From Lactobacillus mulieris (GTDB lineage: Bacteria > Bacillota > Bacilli > Lactobacillales > Lactobacillaceae), in assembly GCF_007095465.1 (NCBI RefSeq), contig NZ_SDGL01000010.1, positions 1 to 64,000 on the forward strand: 64,000 bases of DNA. The letters are read 5' to 3'. A program made the translations under genes and the position numbers. The first letter of the stretch is position 1, and each line of letters begins with the position of its first letter. A model generated the notes under the pieces. The model was not told the origin of the DNA and ran no database searches. It worked only from the letters and a program-made list of their open reading frames with translations. Shown one piece after another: positions 40,960 through 51,303 of the stretch.

Positions 40960-43440
40960 CTAAAATAATTCCGAAACATCATCTCTGCCATAATGAGTAG
41001 GCTTGCCTAAAGTTAAACTAGTGGGCTCTCCATCCCCAATCGGATCAATGACAAATGACCCGTTTGAATAACGATCTCCTAATGGAAAATCATTGGTCTT
41101 AATTGTCATAGTTCTAGCACTTGATGTTTCAACAAGTAATTCATGATTTTGCGCAAAGAGAACCACTCCAGCAATTCTATGTGGATTCTTCTTTAATTCA
41201 CGTAAAACTAAGACGCCACGCTTTGCTCGGCTAACTTTATTAATTAGTTCATATTTAAACTCTTTGAAAGCTCCTCTTTGAGTGACAATTCCTAATTTCA
41301 TCATGTCTAAATATTCTGGCAAAACAGTGACATAATCAACTACAAAATCATCATCTTTCAAGTTAACGCTCTTAACACCAGCTGCTCTTGCCCCACTAGT
41401 CGGAATTTCGTTAACATCATAGCGAACTGCATAAGCATGATTAGTAAATAAAGTGATTTCCTTCTTGGTATCCGGAGAAATCATTTCAACACGTACAACA
41501 CGTGAAGCGGTTTCCTTTAGCTTCATTGCAATCATTGCGCGTGATTTATAAGTTCTAGTTGGCTGAATATCAGCTAGAGCTAATTGCTTAATGTAGCCAT
41601 CGTTTGTAGCTAGTAAGAAGTTTAATCTAGAATCCAATTTAGCCAATTCAAAGACTGCAATAATTTGTTCATCAGTATCAAGTCCCAATTCTTGTGACAA
41701 GTGTTGTCCTGGTTCTTTCCATTTAGCTTCTACAAGCTCATGAACAGGTCTAAAAATCACATTTCCTTTATTAGTGAAGATATATAGATTAGTCAAAGTT
41801 GACATAGTCTTTTCAAAAACTACCTTGTCAAAGTCAGGTAAGCCATTTTCACTGTCATTAGTAGATTGGAAGGAACGTAAACTTGACCGCTTGAGATAAC
41901 CATCACGTGATACTAATACCCGTACATCTTCTTCTGCCACTAATGCTTTTTCATCAATTTCGATTTTGGCAGTTTTACTTGAAATCTTAGTTCTACGTTC
42001 GCTGCCGAATTCTTTCTTCACTGCATTTAATTCTTTTATGATTTGTTTTTCTAATACCTTACGATCAGTTAAAAGTAAATCATAACTAGCAATTTTTTCC
42101 TCTAAATCACTCTTTTCAGCCTGTAAAGCATTAACGTCAGTATTAGTTAAGCGATAAAGTTGCAAAGAAACAATCGCTTCAGCTTGTCTTGGAGTAAAAC
42201 TAAATTTATCAATAATGTTGTTTTTGGCATCAGCCTTATTTTTACTTGCTCGAATGGTCTTAATTACATCATCTAAAATATCAAGAGCATGAATCAGCCC
42301 TTCAATAATTTCAAGTCGAGCCTTGGCTTTACTCAAATCATATTTTGTCCGTTTGGTAATAACATCAGCATCATGTTCCAAATATGAACTTAAAATTCGT
42401 TTTAACCCTACTTGGACTGGTGTCATATGGTCAATTGCGACCATATTGAAACTGTATGATACTTGTAAATCGGTTGATTTAAACAGATAATTCAAAATAT
42501 TTTGACTATCTGCACCCTTTTTTAATTCGATAACAATTGATAAACCATGGCGATCTGTTTCATCACGTACTTCACTGATACCATCAATTTCTTTATTTAA
42601 ACGAATTTCATCAATCTTCTTAACCAAAAAGGCTTTATTGACGCCAAAAGGAATTTCGGTAACCACAATTTGTTGACGACCAGCCTTAATATCTTGAATG
42701 CTAGTCTTAGCACGCACTTGAATTCGGCCACGACCAGATTCATAAGCTTCCTTAATTCCTTTATCCCCTAGGACAATTGCTCCCGTTGGGAAGTCTGGCC
42801 CTTTAACAAATTGCATTAAATCAGCTAAAGAAGCATTAGGATGCTTTAATAAATAAATTGTCGCATCAATAACTTCAGCTAAGTTATGTGGTGGTATTTC
42901 AGTAGCATACCCTGCTGAAATACCGGTTGCTCCATTAACTAATAAATTAGGAAATTGAGCAGGTAAAACAGTTGGTTCATACTCGGTATCATCGAAGTTT
43001 AAAACCATATTAACTGTATCTTTATCAATATCAGCCAATAAATGATTAGAAATTTTGCTTAATCTTGATTCTGTATAACGCATGGCAGCTGGGCTATCGC
43101 CATCCATTGACCCATTATTACCATGCATTTCAATCAAAGGTTCACGCATCTTCCAATCTTGAGATAAGTGAACTAAGGCCCCATAAATAGAACTATCACC
43201 ATGTGGGTGGAAATTACCCATGATATTACCAACTGCCTTAGCAGCTTTTTTAAATGGCTTATCAAAGGTATTATTATCCAAATACATTGCATACAAAATG
43301 CGGCGTTGAACAGGCTTTAAGCCATCTCGAATATCAGGTAAAGCACGTTCTTGAATAATGTATTTAGAGTAGCGTCCAAACCGCTCACCCATGACTTGTT
43401 CTAGCGGCATTTCCCGAATTCTCTCGGTCTTTTGCGCCAT
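40960..43440 (-). CDS. parC: DNA topoisomerase IV subunit A
   Basis: This 826-aa subunit breaks and rejoins DNA to unlink daughter chromosomes. The N-terminal motif is LPDIRDGLKPVQRRILYAM. The catalytic Tyr is in MRYTESRLSKI with GDSPAA before it, at the quinolone-resistance region (HPHGDSSIYGALVHLSQDW). The C-terminal beta-pinwheel is present. It lies 12 bp downstream of parE in one operon. Confidence 0.97.
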   Translation of the reverse strand: MAQKTERIREMPLEQVMGERFGRYSKYIIQERALPDIRDGLKPVQRRILYAMYLDNNTFDKPFKKAAKAVGNIMGNFHPHGDSSIYGALVHLSQDWKMREPLIEMHGNNGSMDGDSPAAMRYTESRLSKISNHLLADIDKDTVNMVLNFDDTEYEPTVLPAQFPNLLVNGATGISAGYATEIPPHNLAEVIDATIYLLKHPNASLADLMQFVKGPDFPTGAIVLGDKGIKEAYESGRGRIQVRAKTSIQDIKAGRQQIVVTEIPFGVNKAFLVKKIDEIRLNKEIDGISEVRDETDRHGLSIVIELKKGADSQNILNYLFKSTDLQVSYSFNMVAIDHMTPVQVGLKRILSSYLEHDADVITKRTKYDLSKAKARLEIIEGLIHALDILDDVIKTIRASKNKADAKNNIIDKFSFTPRQAEAIVSLQLYRLTNTDVNALQAEKSDLEEKIASYDLLLTDRKVLEKQIIKELNAVKKEFGSERRTKISSKTAKIEIDEKALVAEEDVRVLVSRDGYLKRSSLRSFQSTNDSENGLPDFDKVVFEKTMSTLTNLYIFTNKGNVIFRPVHELVEAKWKEPGQHLSQELGLDTDEQIIAVFELAKLDSRLNFLLATNDGYIKQLALADIQPTRTYKSRAMIAMKLKETASRVVRVEMISPDTKKEITLFTNHAYAVRYDVNEIPTSGARAAGVKSVNLKDDDFVVDYVTVLPEYLDMMKLGIVTQRGAFKEFKYELINKVSRAKRGVLVLRELKKNPHRIAGVVLFAQNHELLVETSSARTMTIKTNDFPLGDRYSNGSFVIDPIGDGEPTSLTLGKPTHYGRDDVSELF

Positions 43441-43452
43441 TAATTATTCCTC

Positions 43453-45411
43453 CTAATTTTCAGCTTCAAGGATTGAGCCTTCTTCACCCATACGGAATTT
43501 TACATTTTGTTCAATCCATTTTCTTCTTGCTTCAACTTTGTCACCCATTAAAGTTGTAACTCGTCTTTCAGCAAGTGCAGCATCATCAATCTTAACTCTA
43601 ATTAACATTCTTGATTCAGGGTTCATAGTTGTTTGCCAAAGTTGATCAGCATTCATTTCCCCTAAACCTTTGAAACGTTGCAAACTATAGCCTTTACCCA
43701 TAGCTTTTTCATCACGTTCTAATTCTTCATCTGTCCAAGCATATTCAATTTTAGCCTTTGCTCCATTACCTTTTTGTAAGCGATAAAGTGGAGGTAAAGC
43801 AATGTAAACTCGCCCTGCCTCAACCATTGGTCGCATATAACGATAAAAGAAAGTCAAAAGCAGAATTTGAATATGGGCTCCATCGTCGTCGGCGTCAGTC
43901 ATGATGATAATTTTGTCATAATTTGCATCATCAATCTTAAATTCAGTTCCAACACCAGCTCCAATTGTATGAATCATTGTATTGATTTCTTCATTTTTGA
44001 AGATATCTTGAAGTTTTGCTTTTTGAGTATTCAGAACCTTACCACGTAAAGGTAAAATTGCTTGGAACTTTCGATCACGGCCTTGCTTAGCAGAGCCTCC
44101 GGCAGAATCACCTTCGACTAAGAACAATTCATTCTTCTTGGGATTACGTGATTGAGCTGGAGTTAATTTTCCTGATAATAGCTCTTTTTTACGACGCTTT
44201 TTACCATTACGGCTTTCATCCCGAGCTTTTTTGGCAGCTTCACGAGCATCCCGTGCCTTTTGAGCCTTCTTAACTAAAGTCTGCGCAAATTCACCATTTT
44301 CAAGTAAATAGTAGCTCATCTTTTCATAAACTAAAGCATCTACAGCACTTCTAGCCTGTGGAGTACCTAATTTACCCTTAGTTTGACCTTCAAATTCAAG
44401 CAATTCTTCCGGAACTTTTATTGAAAGAACAGCACTCAATCCTTCACGATAGTCACTACCTTCAATATTTTTTTCCTTTTCTTTGAGTAAGCCTTGCTTT
44501 TTGGCATAGTCGTTAAAAGCACGAGTAAAGCCTGAACGGGCTCCCATTTCATGAGAACCCCCATCAATGGTACGAACGTTATTTACAAAAGAAACAAAGT
44601 TTTCTGAATAACCATCATTATATTGTCCAGAAAATTCAATCTCTATTGAGTCTTGCTTTCCTTCAAAATAAAAAACATCCCCAAATGTATCTTTTCCTTC
44701 ATTAAGATAAGAAACAAAAGATTTTATCCCATCAGTATAGAGAAATTCTTCATAATGATTAGGTGTCCGTTCATCTTTTAAAGTAAACTTGACCCCTTTA
44801 AGTAGGAAAGCTGATTCACGAATTCGTTCTTCAATAGTTTCGTATTTATATTTTGTTGTTGAAAAGACCCGTTCATCAGGCTTGAAAGTAATTGTTGTTC
44901 CAGTTTTATCGTTAGTTTTACCTAAATGTTTTAAACTACCGATTGGCTTTCCACCATCATGAAATTCTTCTTCATAGGCTTGTCCACCACGTACAACACG
45001 GACCTTTAAGTACGAAGACAAAGCATTAACAACACTAGAACCAACCCCATGAAGACCCCCTGAAGTTTTATAGTTCTTTTCAGTAAACTTCCCACCAGCA
45101 TGCAAAACTGTAAAGATAACCTCAATTGTTGGAATTCCCGATTCATGCATCCCAGTTGGCATTCCTCGCCCAAAATCTTGAACAGTGATGCTGTTATCTT
45201 CATGAATGGTTACGTTAATTTCTTTACCATAACCAGCCATCGCTTCATCGACACTGTTATCGACAATTTCATAAACTAGCTGGTTAATACCTTTGATATC
45301 GGTAGAACCGATATACATTCCAGGTCTTTTACGAACTGCTTCTAGCCCGTGCAAAATCTGGATTGAGGAATCATCATAACTATTTGCTTTTACCAAGCTA
45401 TTTCCCTCCAA
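43453..45411 (-). CDS. parE: DNA topoisomerase IV subunit B
   Basis: This 652-aa ATPase subunit has the GHKL ATP site (YEIVDNSVDEAMAGYG, VQDFGRGMPTG, TSGGLHGVGSSVVNALS) and the TOPRIM domain (LFLVEGDSAGGSAKQGRDRK, MTDADDDGAHI). A lactobacillus-type basic insertion (EAAKKARDESRNGKKRRKKE) precedes TOPRIM. It is first gene of the parE-parC operon, divergent from plsY. Confidence 0.97.
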   Translation of the reverse strand: MEGNSLVKANSYDDSSIQILHGLEAVRKRPGMYIGSTDIKGINQLVYEIVDNSVDEAMAGYGKEINVTIHEDNSITVQDFGRGMPTGMHESGIPTIEVIFTVLHAGGKFTEKNYKTSGGLHGVGSSVVNALSSYLKVRVVRGGQAYEEEFHDGGKPIGSLKHLGKTNDKTGTTITFKPDERVFSTTKYKYETIEERIRESAFLLKGVKFTLKDERTPNHYEEFLYTDGIKSFVSYLNEGKDTFGDVFYFEGKQDSIEIEFSGQYNDGYSENFVSFVNNVRTIDGGSHEMGARSGFTRAFNDYAKKQGLLKEKEKNIEGSDYREGLSAVLSIKVPEELLEFEGQTKGKLGTPQARSAVDALVYEKMSYYLLENGEFAQTLVKKAQKARDAREAAKKARDESRNGKKRRKKELLSGKLTPAQSRNPKKNELFLVEGDSAGGSAKQGRDRKFQAILPLRGKVLNTQKAKLQDIFKNEEINTMIHTIGAGVGTEFKIDDANYDKIIIMTDADDDGAHIQILLLTFFYRYMRPMVEAGRVYIALPPLYRLQKGNGAKAKIEYAWTDEELERDEKAMGKGYSLQRFKGLGEMNADQLWQTTMNPESRMLIRVKIDDAALAERRVTTLMGDKVEARRKWIEQNVKFRMGEEGSILEAEN

Positions 45412-45480
45412 TAAATTTTTTCTGCCACACTATTATAATCTTTGTTACAATAACACATAGATTTTAAGTGAGGTTTGAAA

Positions 45481-46101
45481 ATGTTAACAATTAAAATTGC
45501 ACTATTACTTATTTTAGCATATCTCTTAGGTTCATTCCCTACTGGCGTGATAGTTGGAAAAGTTTTTTTTCATAAAGATATTCGCACACTAGGCTCAGGA
45601 AACCCTGGGTCAACTAATACTTTTAGAACTTTCGGACCAGTTGCTGGAATGAGTGTTTTATTAGTTGATGTTTTGAAAGGAACTTTAGCAACACTCTTGC
45701 CAGCAATCTTTCACCTCGGGCCACACCCATTAGGAACAGTTTTTGGAATGGTAGCTATTTTGGGGCATACTTTTTCAATCTTTCTGGGCTTCAAAGGTGG
45801 AAAAGCAGTTGCTACAACAGCAGGTTTTATTTTAGGCTATAATTTAGCATTCTTTTGCGTCTGTGCTGGTATTTTCTTTCCTATGCTATTTATTACAAGT
45901 ATTATGTCACTTACGGCAATGCTATGCATTACATTATTCTTTATTTTTAGTTTTTTATTCCATGATCCATATCTAAGCAGCATGATGTTTGTCTTGTTAA
46001 TTTTGATTTTTAATCGCCACAAAGCAAATATTATTCGCTTAAAAAATGGGACGGAAAACATTATACCTTTTGGAATTTATTATTGGTTAAAAAATAAATA
46101 A
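45481..46101 (+). CDS. plsY: glycerol-3-phosphate acyltransferase PlsY
   Basis: This 206-aa membrane enzyme acylates glycerol-3-phosphate using acyl-phosphate, the first step of phospholipid synthesis. Motifs are LGSFPTGVIVGK, LGSGNPGSTNTFRTFG and GFKGGKAVATTAG, with about five to seven membrane helices. ATG 45481 is preferred to TTG 45475 because GTGAGG is 7 nt before it. Divergent plsY/parE is a common arrangement. Confidence 0.95.
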   Translation: MLTIKIALLLILAYLLGSFPTGVIVGKVFFHKDIRTLGSGNPGSTNTFRTFGPVAGMSVLLVDVLKGTLATLLPAIFHLGPHPLGTVFGMVAILGHTFSIFLGFKGGKAVATTAGFILGYNLAFFCVCAGIFFPMLFITSIMSLTAMLCITLFFIFSFLFHDPYLSSMMFVLLILIFNRHKANIIRLKNGTENIIPFGIYYWLKNK

Positions 46102-46122
46102 ATTTATAATTAAAAATCTAAA

Positions 46123-46160
46123 AAAAGACACTAGACGTTTTTTTGTCTAGTGTCTTTTAA
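46123..46160. terminator. bidirectional terminator plsY / mutarotase
   Basis: A 14-bp perfect stem AAAAGACACTAGAC (46123-46136) / GTCTAGTGTCTTTT (46145-46158) lies between convergent genes. Confidence 0.9.
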
Positions 46161-46169
46161 AATAGCCAT

Positions 46170-47054
46170 TTAATCATGCAAGGCTATCGTAATCTTACCT
46201 GTCCATTCTTCATTTGGACCAAGTTTGATAATTCCACGCTTTTTACTAATATCACCATCAGCATTCACATCGTCGCAAAGACCCCACCATGGTTCAATGC
46301 AAACATAATCTGCTGTTTTAGGATATTGTGACCAAACACCAATAAATGGACTATCTTCAGTTGTTACATTAACATGATAGCTTGTTTTTTCACTACGTAA
46401 TGATACTTTAGTTTCTCCTTTAAGTTGGAAAATTAAAGCATCATGTTTAAATAAGTCATCAGTTAATTCAATCGGGGTATCTGTTGCTGCAATTGTCCGT
46501 TTTGCCCAATCATGTAAGCCTGTTTCTTTATTAAGAGGGATGCGAATATGATCTTTAGATGGTAACATCTGTAAATAATAATTGCTTTTCTTAATTTGAT
46601 TATTAACCGGCACATTAAACCCTGGGTGACAGCCAATTGAGAAGAACATTTCTTCATTAGCAGGGTTTTTAACACTTAAATTCTCAATCAATAAATTATT
46701 AAGTAATCGGTATGTAATTACCAGCTCAAAATGAAATGGATATTCCTTTAAACTAGCTTCATCATCACGCAAAACTAAACTAATTGCATCGCTTTCTTGA
46801 CTTAGCAACTTAAATTCTTTATCTCTAGCAAAGCCATGTTGACTAAGTTGATAGCTTTTACCTTGATATTGATAAGTATCATTTTTTAAGCGACCAACAA
46901 TTGGAAACAAAATTGGTGCATGACGATTCCAAACTTCTGGATCAGCTTGCCAAAGAAACTCGGTATCTGAATTTACACTTTTTACTGAAGTTAGTTCAGC
47001 ACCCCGACTATTAATTTTTACGTTTAAAAATTGATTCTTAATTTCATATTCCAT
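46170..47054 (-). CDS. aldose 1-epimerase family protein (LacX-like)
   Basis: This 294-aa protein has the galactose-mutarotase fold of the LacX/YeaD type. The conserved parts are RGAELTSVKSVNSDTEFLWQ, WNRHAPILFPIVGRL, the catalytic-region His in SIGCHPGFNVP and IGVWSQYPKTADYVCIEPWW. It interconverts sugar anomers. It is 13 bp downstream of hslU, so it may be co-transcribed with the xerC-hslVU operon. Confidence 0.88.
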   Translation of the reverse strand: MEYEIKNQFLNVKINSRGAELTSVKSVNSDTEFLWQADPEVWNRHAPILFPIVGRLKNDTYQYQGKSYQLSQHGFARDKEFKLLSQESDAISLVLRDDEASLKEYPFHFELVITYRLLNNLLIENLSVKNPANEEMFFSIGCHPGFNVPVNNQIKKSNYYLQMLPSKDHIRIPLNKETGLHDWAKRTIAATDTPIELTDDLFKHDALIFQLKGETKVSLRSEKTSYHVNVTTEDSPFIGVWSQYPKTADYVCIEPWWGLCDDVNADGDISKKRGIIKLGPNEEWTGKITIALHD

Positions 47055-47067
47055 TTTATGAAGTCCT

Positions 47068-48450
47068 TTATAGAATAAATTTAGTTAAATCCTTATTCAT
47101 AATTATATCACTAAGTTTTTCTTCTACGTAAGCTTGAGTGATAGTTATTTCACCCATCTCCATATCTGGACCTTCATAAAGAACATCTTCAAGCAATTTT
47201 TCTAAAATTGTCGCTAAACGACGCGCCCCAATATTATCTGTTCCTTGGTTAACGTCATAAGCGATTTCAGCAATTTTATCAATTGCTTCCTGAGTAAAGA
47301 TTAACTTAACGCCATCAGCTTCAAGCAAAGCAATATACTGCTTGAGCAATGAGTTTTCAGGATCTTTTAAGATTGATACAAAGTCAGCCTTTGTTAAAGC
47401 ATTAAGTTCTACCCTAATTGGGAAGCGGCCTTGCAATTCAGGAATTAAATCGCTAGGTTTACTTTCAGCAAATGCCCCTGCAGCAATAAAGAGGATATGA
47501 TCTGTTGAAACAGGGCCATATTTCGTTTGTACTGTCGAACCTTCAACAATTGGCAAAACGTCTCGTTGAACTCCTTCACGAGAAACTTGGCCAGCATCTT
47601 TACTTTTACCAGTAATTTTATCAATTTCATCAATAAAAATAATACCATTTTGACTGGTCCGTTCGATTGCCTTTTGGTAAATGGTATCGTAGTCAACCAT
47701 CTTACGAGATTGCTCTTGAATTAACACTTCTCGAGCATCTCGCACAGCAAGCGTACGCTTAACTTTCTTCTTAGGCATCATATCACCTAAGAGAGAATTC
47801 ATATCCATTCCCATTTGCCCCATCATATCGCCCATCGGGTTAACTTTAGGAGCTTGTTCAACTTCAATAGTAACTTGACGATCTTCAAGCAAGCCTTTAT
47901 TGAGTTGTTCTGCAACACTTAATCGTTGATTTCTAATATCATCGGTAACTTCTTCTTGAGGCTGCTCAGCTTGTTGTGAACCCATTAACATTTGCATCAT
48001 TTGTTGCATTTGGTTTTCACGATTTTCATGTTTAATACCAGGTACTAACAAACGAACCAAAGTTTTGTTGGCTTCTTTAGTAGCATCGGCCTTAACACGC
48101 TTAAATTGCTCTTTTTCTTCCATGCGGACAGCTTCAGTTACTAAATCGCGAACCATTGATTCAACATCGCGACCAACATAACCTACTTCAGTAAACTTAG
48201 TAGCTTCTACTTTAACAAAAGGTGCATCCACAATTTTTGCTAGACGACGAGCAATTTCTGTTTTACCTACACCAGTTGGACCAGCCATTAACATATTTTT
48301 AGGAGTAATATCCTGTTGCAAAGACTTAGGCAATTGCAAGCGACGATAACGATTATAAAGCGCAATTGCTACTGCTCGTTTGGCTTCATTTTGACCAATA
48401 ATATATTCATTTAATAAACGTACTATTTCTTTTGGTGTTTTAATGGACAT
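47068..48450 (-). CDS. hslU: HslU ATPase of the HslUV protease
   Basis: This 460-aa AAA+ unfoldase has Walker [19 protein letters not shown], Walker [12 protein letters not shown] and the pore motif [19 protein letters not shown]. The conserved C-terminal tail (LTKFIL) inserts into HslV. The intermediate domain has a Met/Gln-rich stretch ([11 protein letters not shown]). Its start follows hslV with no gap. Confidence 0.97.
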   Translation of the reverse strand: MSIKTPKEIVRLLNEYIIGQNEAKRAVAIALYNRYRRLQLPKSLQQDITPKNMLMAGPTGVGKTEIARRLAKIVDAPFVKVEATKFTEVGYVGRDVESMVRDLVTEAVRMEEKEQFKRVKADATKEANKTLVRLLVPGIKHENRENQMQQMMQMLMGSQQAEQPQEEVTDDIRNQRLSVAEQLNKGLLEDRQVTIEVEQAPKVNPMGDMMGQMGMDMNSLLGDMMPKKKVKRTLAVRDAREVLIQEQSRKMVDYDTIYQKAIERTSQNGIIFIDEIDKITGKSKDAGQVSREGVQRDVLPIVEGSTVQTKYGPVSTDHILFIAAGAFAESKPSDLIPELQGRFPIRVELNALTKADFVSILKDPENSLLKQYIALLEADGVKLIFTQEAIDKIAEIAYDVNQGTDNIGARRLATILEKLLEDVLYEGPDMEMGEITITQAYVEEKLSDIIMNKDLTKFIL

Positions 48451-48981
48451 CTAATCACCTATTTCATCTGTAATAATTTCATGATCAGTAAAGACATCAA
48501 TATCTGCCGCAATTCCTACTGCTTCTTTAGCAATTTCACTAGCATCCATGTCTTTAGCATGACGAGTCATAGCTACGGCTGCTGCTTGTGCAAAATAGCC
48601 ACCAGATCCAATTGCGACTACATTTTCATCTGGTTCTAAAACTTCACCATTACCAGAAATCAAGAGTAAGTCCTTATCATTAAAAGCAATTAACATTGCT
48701 TGCAATTTTTGCAAAGTGGGATCCTTACGCCATGATTGCGCCATTTCAACGGCTGCACGACGCAAATCGCCTGAATAGCTTTCAAGTTTTCCTTCAAGCA
48801 TTTCTTCTAAGCTAACTGCATCAGCCACACCTCCAGCAAATCCAATTACAACTTGATTGTTATAAATTCGCCGAATTTTCTTAGCTGATTTTTTAGAAAT
48901 ATACTTTTCACCTAAGGTAACTTGGCCGTCACCAGCAATAGCGGTCTTACCATTATGTTTTACACTAACAATTGTTGTCAT
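48451..48981 (-). CDS. hslV: HslV peptidase of the HslUV protease
   Basis: This 176-aa proteasome-like peptidase matures at the N-terminal Thr of MTTIVSVKHNGKTAIAGDGQ. The conserved GFAGGVADAVSL and IGSGGYFAQAAA are present. It forms a double hexamer capped by HslU. It lies directly between xerC and hslU, the conserved clpYQ (codWX) order. Confidence 0.97.
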   Translation of the reverse strand: MTTIVSVKHNGKTAIAGDGQVTLGEKYISKKSAKKIRRIYNNQVVIGFAGGVADAVSLEEMLEGKLESYSGDLRRAAVEMAQSWRKDPTLQKLQAMLIAFNDKDLLLISGNGEVLEPDENVVAIGSGGYFAQAAAVAMTRHAKDMDASEIAKEAVGIAADIDVFTDHEIITDEIGD

Positions 48982-48983
48982 AA

Positions 48984-49892
48984 CTAATCCTTTCCTTCAT
49001 TACGTGGGAAAAACTTTTCATAATCTTTCTGCAGACGTTCCATTGTTACATGGGTATAGATTTGAGTAGTTGACAAAGATTCATGGCCTAATAATTCTTG
49101 AACACTTCGTAAATCGGCTCCATTATTCAACATTTGAGTAGCAAAAGTATGCCGTAATTCATGGGGATGCACATTGGCACTAAGTCCACCTTTTTGGAAG
49201 ACTTTTCGCATAATGTATTCAATTCCACGACTAGTTAACTGATGTCCTCGATTGTCTAAAAAGACAAAATGATTATTTTCATCAGGATTAAATAAACTTC
49301 TAGCTTCATTCAGATAACGTAAAAGACTAGCCTTTGCATAATCACCAAATGGAACGTAACGATCTTTATTACCTTTCCCATGAACTAAAATCATCTGAAC
49401 ATCAAAATCAACTTGCTGCAAGGTTAAATTACTAACTTCGCTAACCCGCATCCCTGTCGCATAAAACAGTTCAAACATTGCCTTATTACGAACAGTAAAC
49501 TTATCAGAAGCAGAAAGAGAATCTAACACTTTTTTTATTTCAGGTTCATAGAAAAATTCTGGTAGTTTTTTACTTTTGCGATGAATACTTACAGTTTGGG
49601 TCGGATCAACCGCAACCAAATTTCGTCGCGTTAAAAACTTATAAAGAGATTTCAAAGACGACAGTTTTCGTGCTTGACTGGCTTGTGATAAGCCGGCACT
49701 AGCGAGGGAGGTAATAAAAATTTCAACATCTCTACTAGAAACTTGCTCAAAGCCATTAAAACCACCGTTATTTTTCCAAAAGTCCTCAGCCTGCTTTAAA
49801 TCATTTATGTAAGCTGTCAAAGTTAAGTTGGAATAACCTCGTTCATATGCTAAATAATCTTTAAATTGTTCAAGTAGTGACTTCTTAGTCAT
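48984..49892 (-). CDS. xerC: tyrosine recombinase XerC
   Basis: This 302-aa Xer recombinase has an N-terminal SAM-like domain (1-90) and a full catalytic set: [47 protein letters not shown] and IYTHV. It overlaps trmFO by 8 bp and precedes hslV by 2 bp, the standard codV arrangement. Together with xerS (29796) the genome carries two Xer-like enzymes, so one of them may have a role other than dimer resolution. Confidence 0.95.
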   Translation of the reverse strand: MTKKSLLEQFKDYLAYERGYSNLTLTAYINDLKQAEDFWKNNGGFNGFEQVSSRDVEIFITSLASAGLSQASQARKLSSLKSLYKFLTRRNLVAVDPTQTVSIHRKSKKLPEFFYEPEIKKVLDSLSASDKFTVRNKAMFELFYATGMRVSEVSNLTLQQVDFDVQMILVHGKGNKDRYVPFGDYAKASLLRYLNEARSLFNPDENNHFVFLDNRGHQLTSRGIEYIMRKVFQKGGLSANVHPHELRHTFATQMLNNGADLRSVQELLGHESLSTTQIYTHVTMERLQKDYEKFFPRNEGKD

Positions 49893-51204
49893 TAATCTTC
49901 ATTTCTTCCGCAAATTCTGCTAACTTTTCTAAACCACGTTCAGAAATCATTTGCTTACGTTCGCGCTTGTTGCGAATTTTCTTTTCAAGTGGCGGAATCA
50001 AACTGAAACTCGCATTCATTGGTTGGAAATGTTTAGAGCTAGTTGTAGTTATATAATTAGCCATTGATCCTAATGCTGTTTCAACTGGAAAAGTTGCTAA
50101 ATCTAGTCCTCTTGCTAAACGACTTGCATTAATCCCAGCGACTAATCCACTACCTGCGCTTTCAACATAACCTTCAACTCCAGTCATTTGACCAGCAAAA
50201 AAGAGACCTGCTTGTTTTTTAGCTTCATAAGTTGCATTCAATACATCTGGAGATGCCATATAAGTATTTCTGTGCATCTTACCATAACGAACAAAACGAG
50301 CATTTTCTAGGCCTGGAATCATCGAAAAGACCCGCTTTTGTTCACCATATTTTAGATGAGTTTGAAAACCAACTAAATTATACATTGAAGAAGCTGCATT
50401 ATCTTGGCGCAACTGAACAACTGCATATGGAGTTTTACCAGTCTTAGGGTCTTCAAGTCCAACTGGCTTGAGCGGACCAAAGAGCATAGTTTTTTCTCCA
50501 CGAGCAGCCATAACTTCAATTGGCATACAACCTTCAAAAACTTCATCCTTTTCAAAGCCATGAAGTTCAGCAGTATCCGCCTTAACTAATTCTTCCCAAA
50601 ATCTAGTAAATTGTTGCTTATCCATTGGACAATTCAAATAAGCGGCTTCTCCACGATCATAGCGTGATTTTTTGTAAACAATATCCATATTTATTGAATC
50701 ACTAGCAACAATCGGTGCAGCAGCATCAAAGAAGTGTAAGCTACTTGTGCCAGAAAATTCTTGAATTTGTTTAGCTAAATCATCACTAGTTAATGGCCCT
50801 GTTGCAATAATAGTAATACCATCATTCGGGATTTTAGTAATTTCTTCATGATGAAGATGTAAATTATCAAATTTGGCTAATTCGTCGGTAATATACTTAC
50901 TAAATAATTCACGGTCGACAGCTAAAGCACCTCCAGCTGGGACCTTGGTAGCATCAGCAGCCCTTAAAACAAGTGAGTCAAGACGGCGCATTTCTTCTTT
51001 TAAAAGTCCCACAGCATTAGTCAATTGATCACTTCTCATTGAGTTCGTACATACTAATTCTGCCAAATTCCCCGTTTCATGAGCAGGTGTCATTTTAATT
51101 GGGCGCATTTCATAGAGGTGAACTTCAACTCCTCTTTTCGCTAATTGATAACTAGCTTCACTACCAGCAAGTCCACCACCAATTACAGTAACTTTTTGCG
51201 TCAT
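49885..51204 (-). CDS. trmFO: tRNA uracil-54 methyltransferase TrmFO
   Basis: This 439-aa folate/FAD-dependent enzyme makes m5U54 in the T-loop of tRNAs. The FAD motif [19 protein letters not shown] is at the N-terminus. The family signatures [20 protein letters not shown] and [19 protein letters not shown] are intact. It is the first gene of trmFO-xerC-hslV-hslU and lies 100 bp after topA. Confidence 0.97.
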   Translation of the reverse strand: MTQKVTVIGGGLAGSEASYQLAKRGVEVHLYEMRPIKMTPAHETGNLAELVCTNSMRSDQLTNAVGLLKEEMRRLDSLVLRAADATKVPAGGALAVDRELFSKYITDELAKFDNLHLHHEEITKIPNDGITIIATGPLTSDDLAKQIQEFSGTSSLHFFDAAAPIVASDSINMDIVYKKSRYDRGEAAYLNCPMDKQQFTRFWEELVKADTAELHGFEKDEVFEGCMPIEVMAARGEKTMLFGPLKPVGLEDPKTGKTPYAVVQLRQDNAASSMYNLVGFQTHLKYGEQKRVFSMIPGLENARFVRYGKMHRNTYMASPDVLNATYEAKKQAGLFFAGQMTGVEGYVESAGSGLVAGINASRLARGLDLATFPVETALGSMANYITTTSSKHFQPMNASFSLIPPLEKKIRNKRERKQMISERGLEKLAEFAEEMKIND

Positions 51205-51303
51205 TTATTTCATCCTTATCCTAATTTATATTGATAAAAAAATAATATCATCAATTAACAATACTTCTGATGATATTATCTCACAATGTCAAAGATTTAA
51301 CTT

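Noticed and set aside
47445-47724. ORFs overlapping hslU on both strands
   Set aside because: They lie in non-coding frames of a highly conserved gene.
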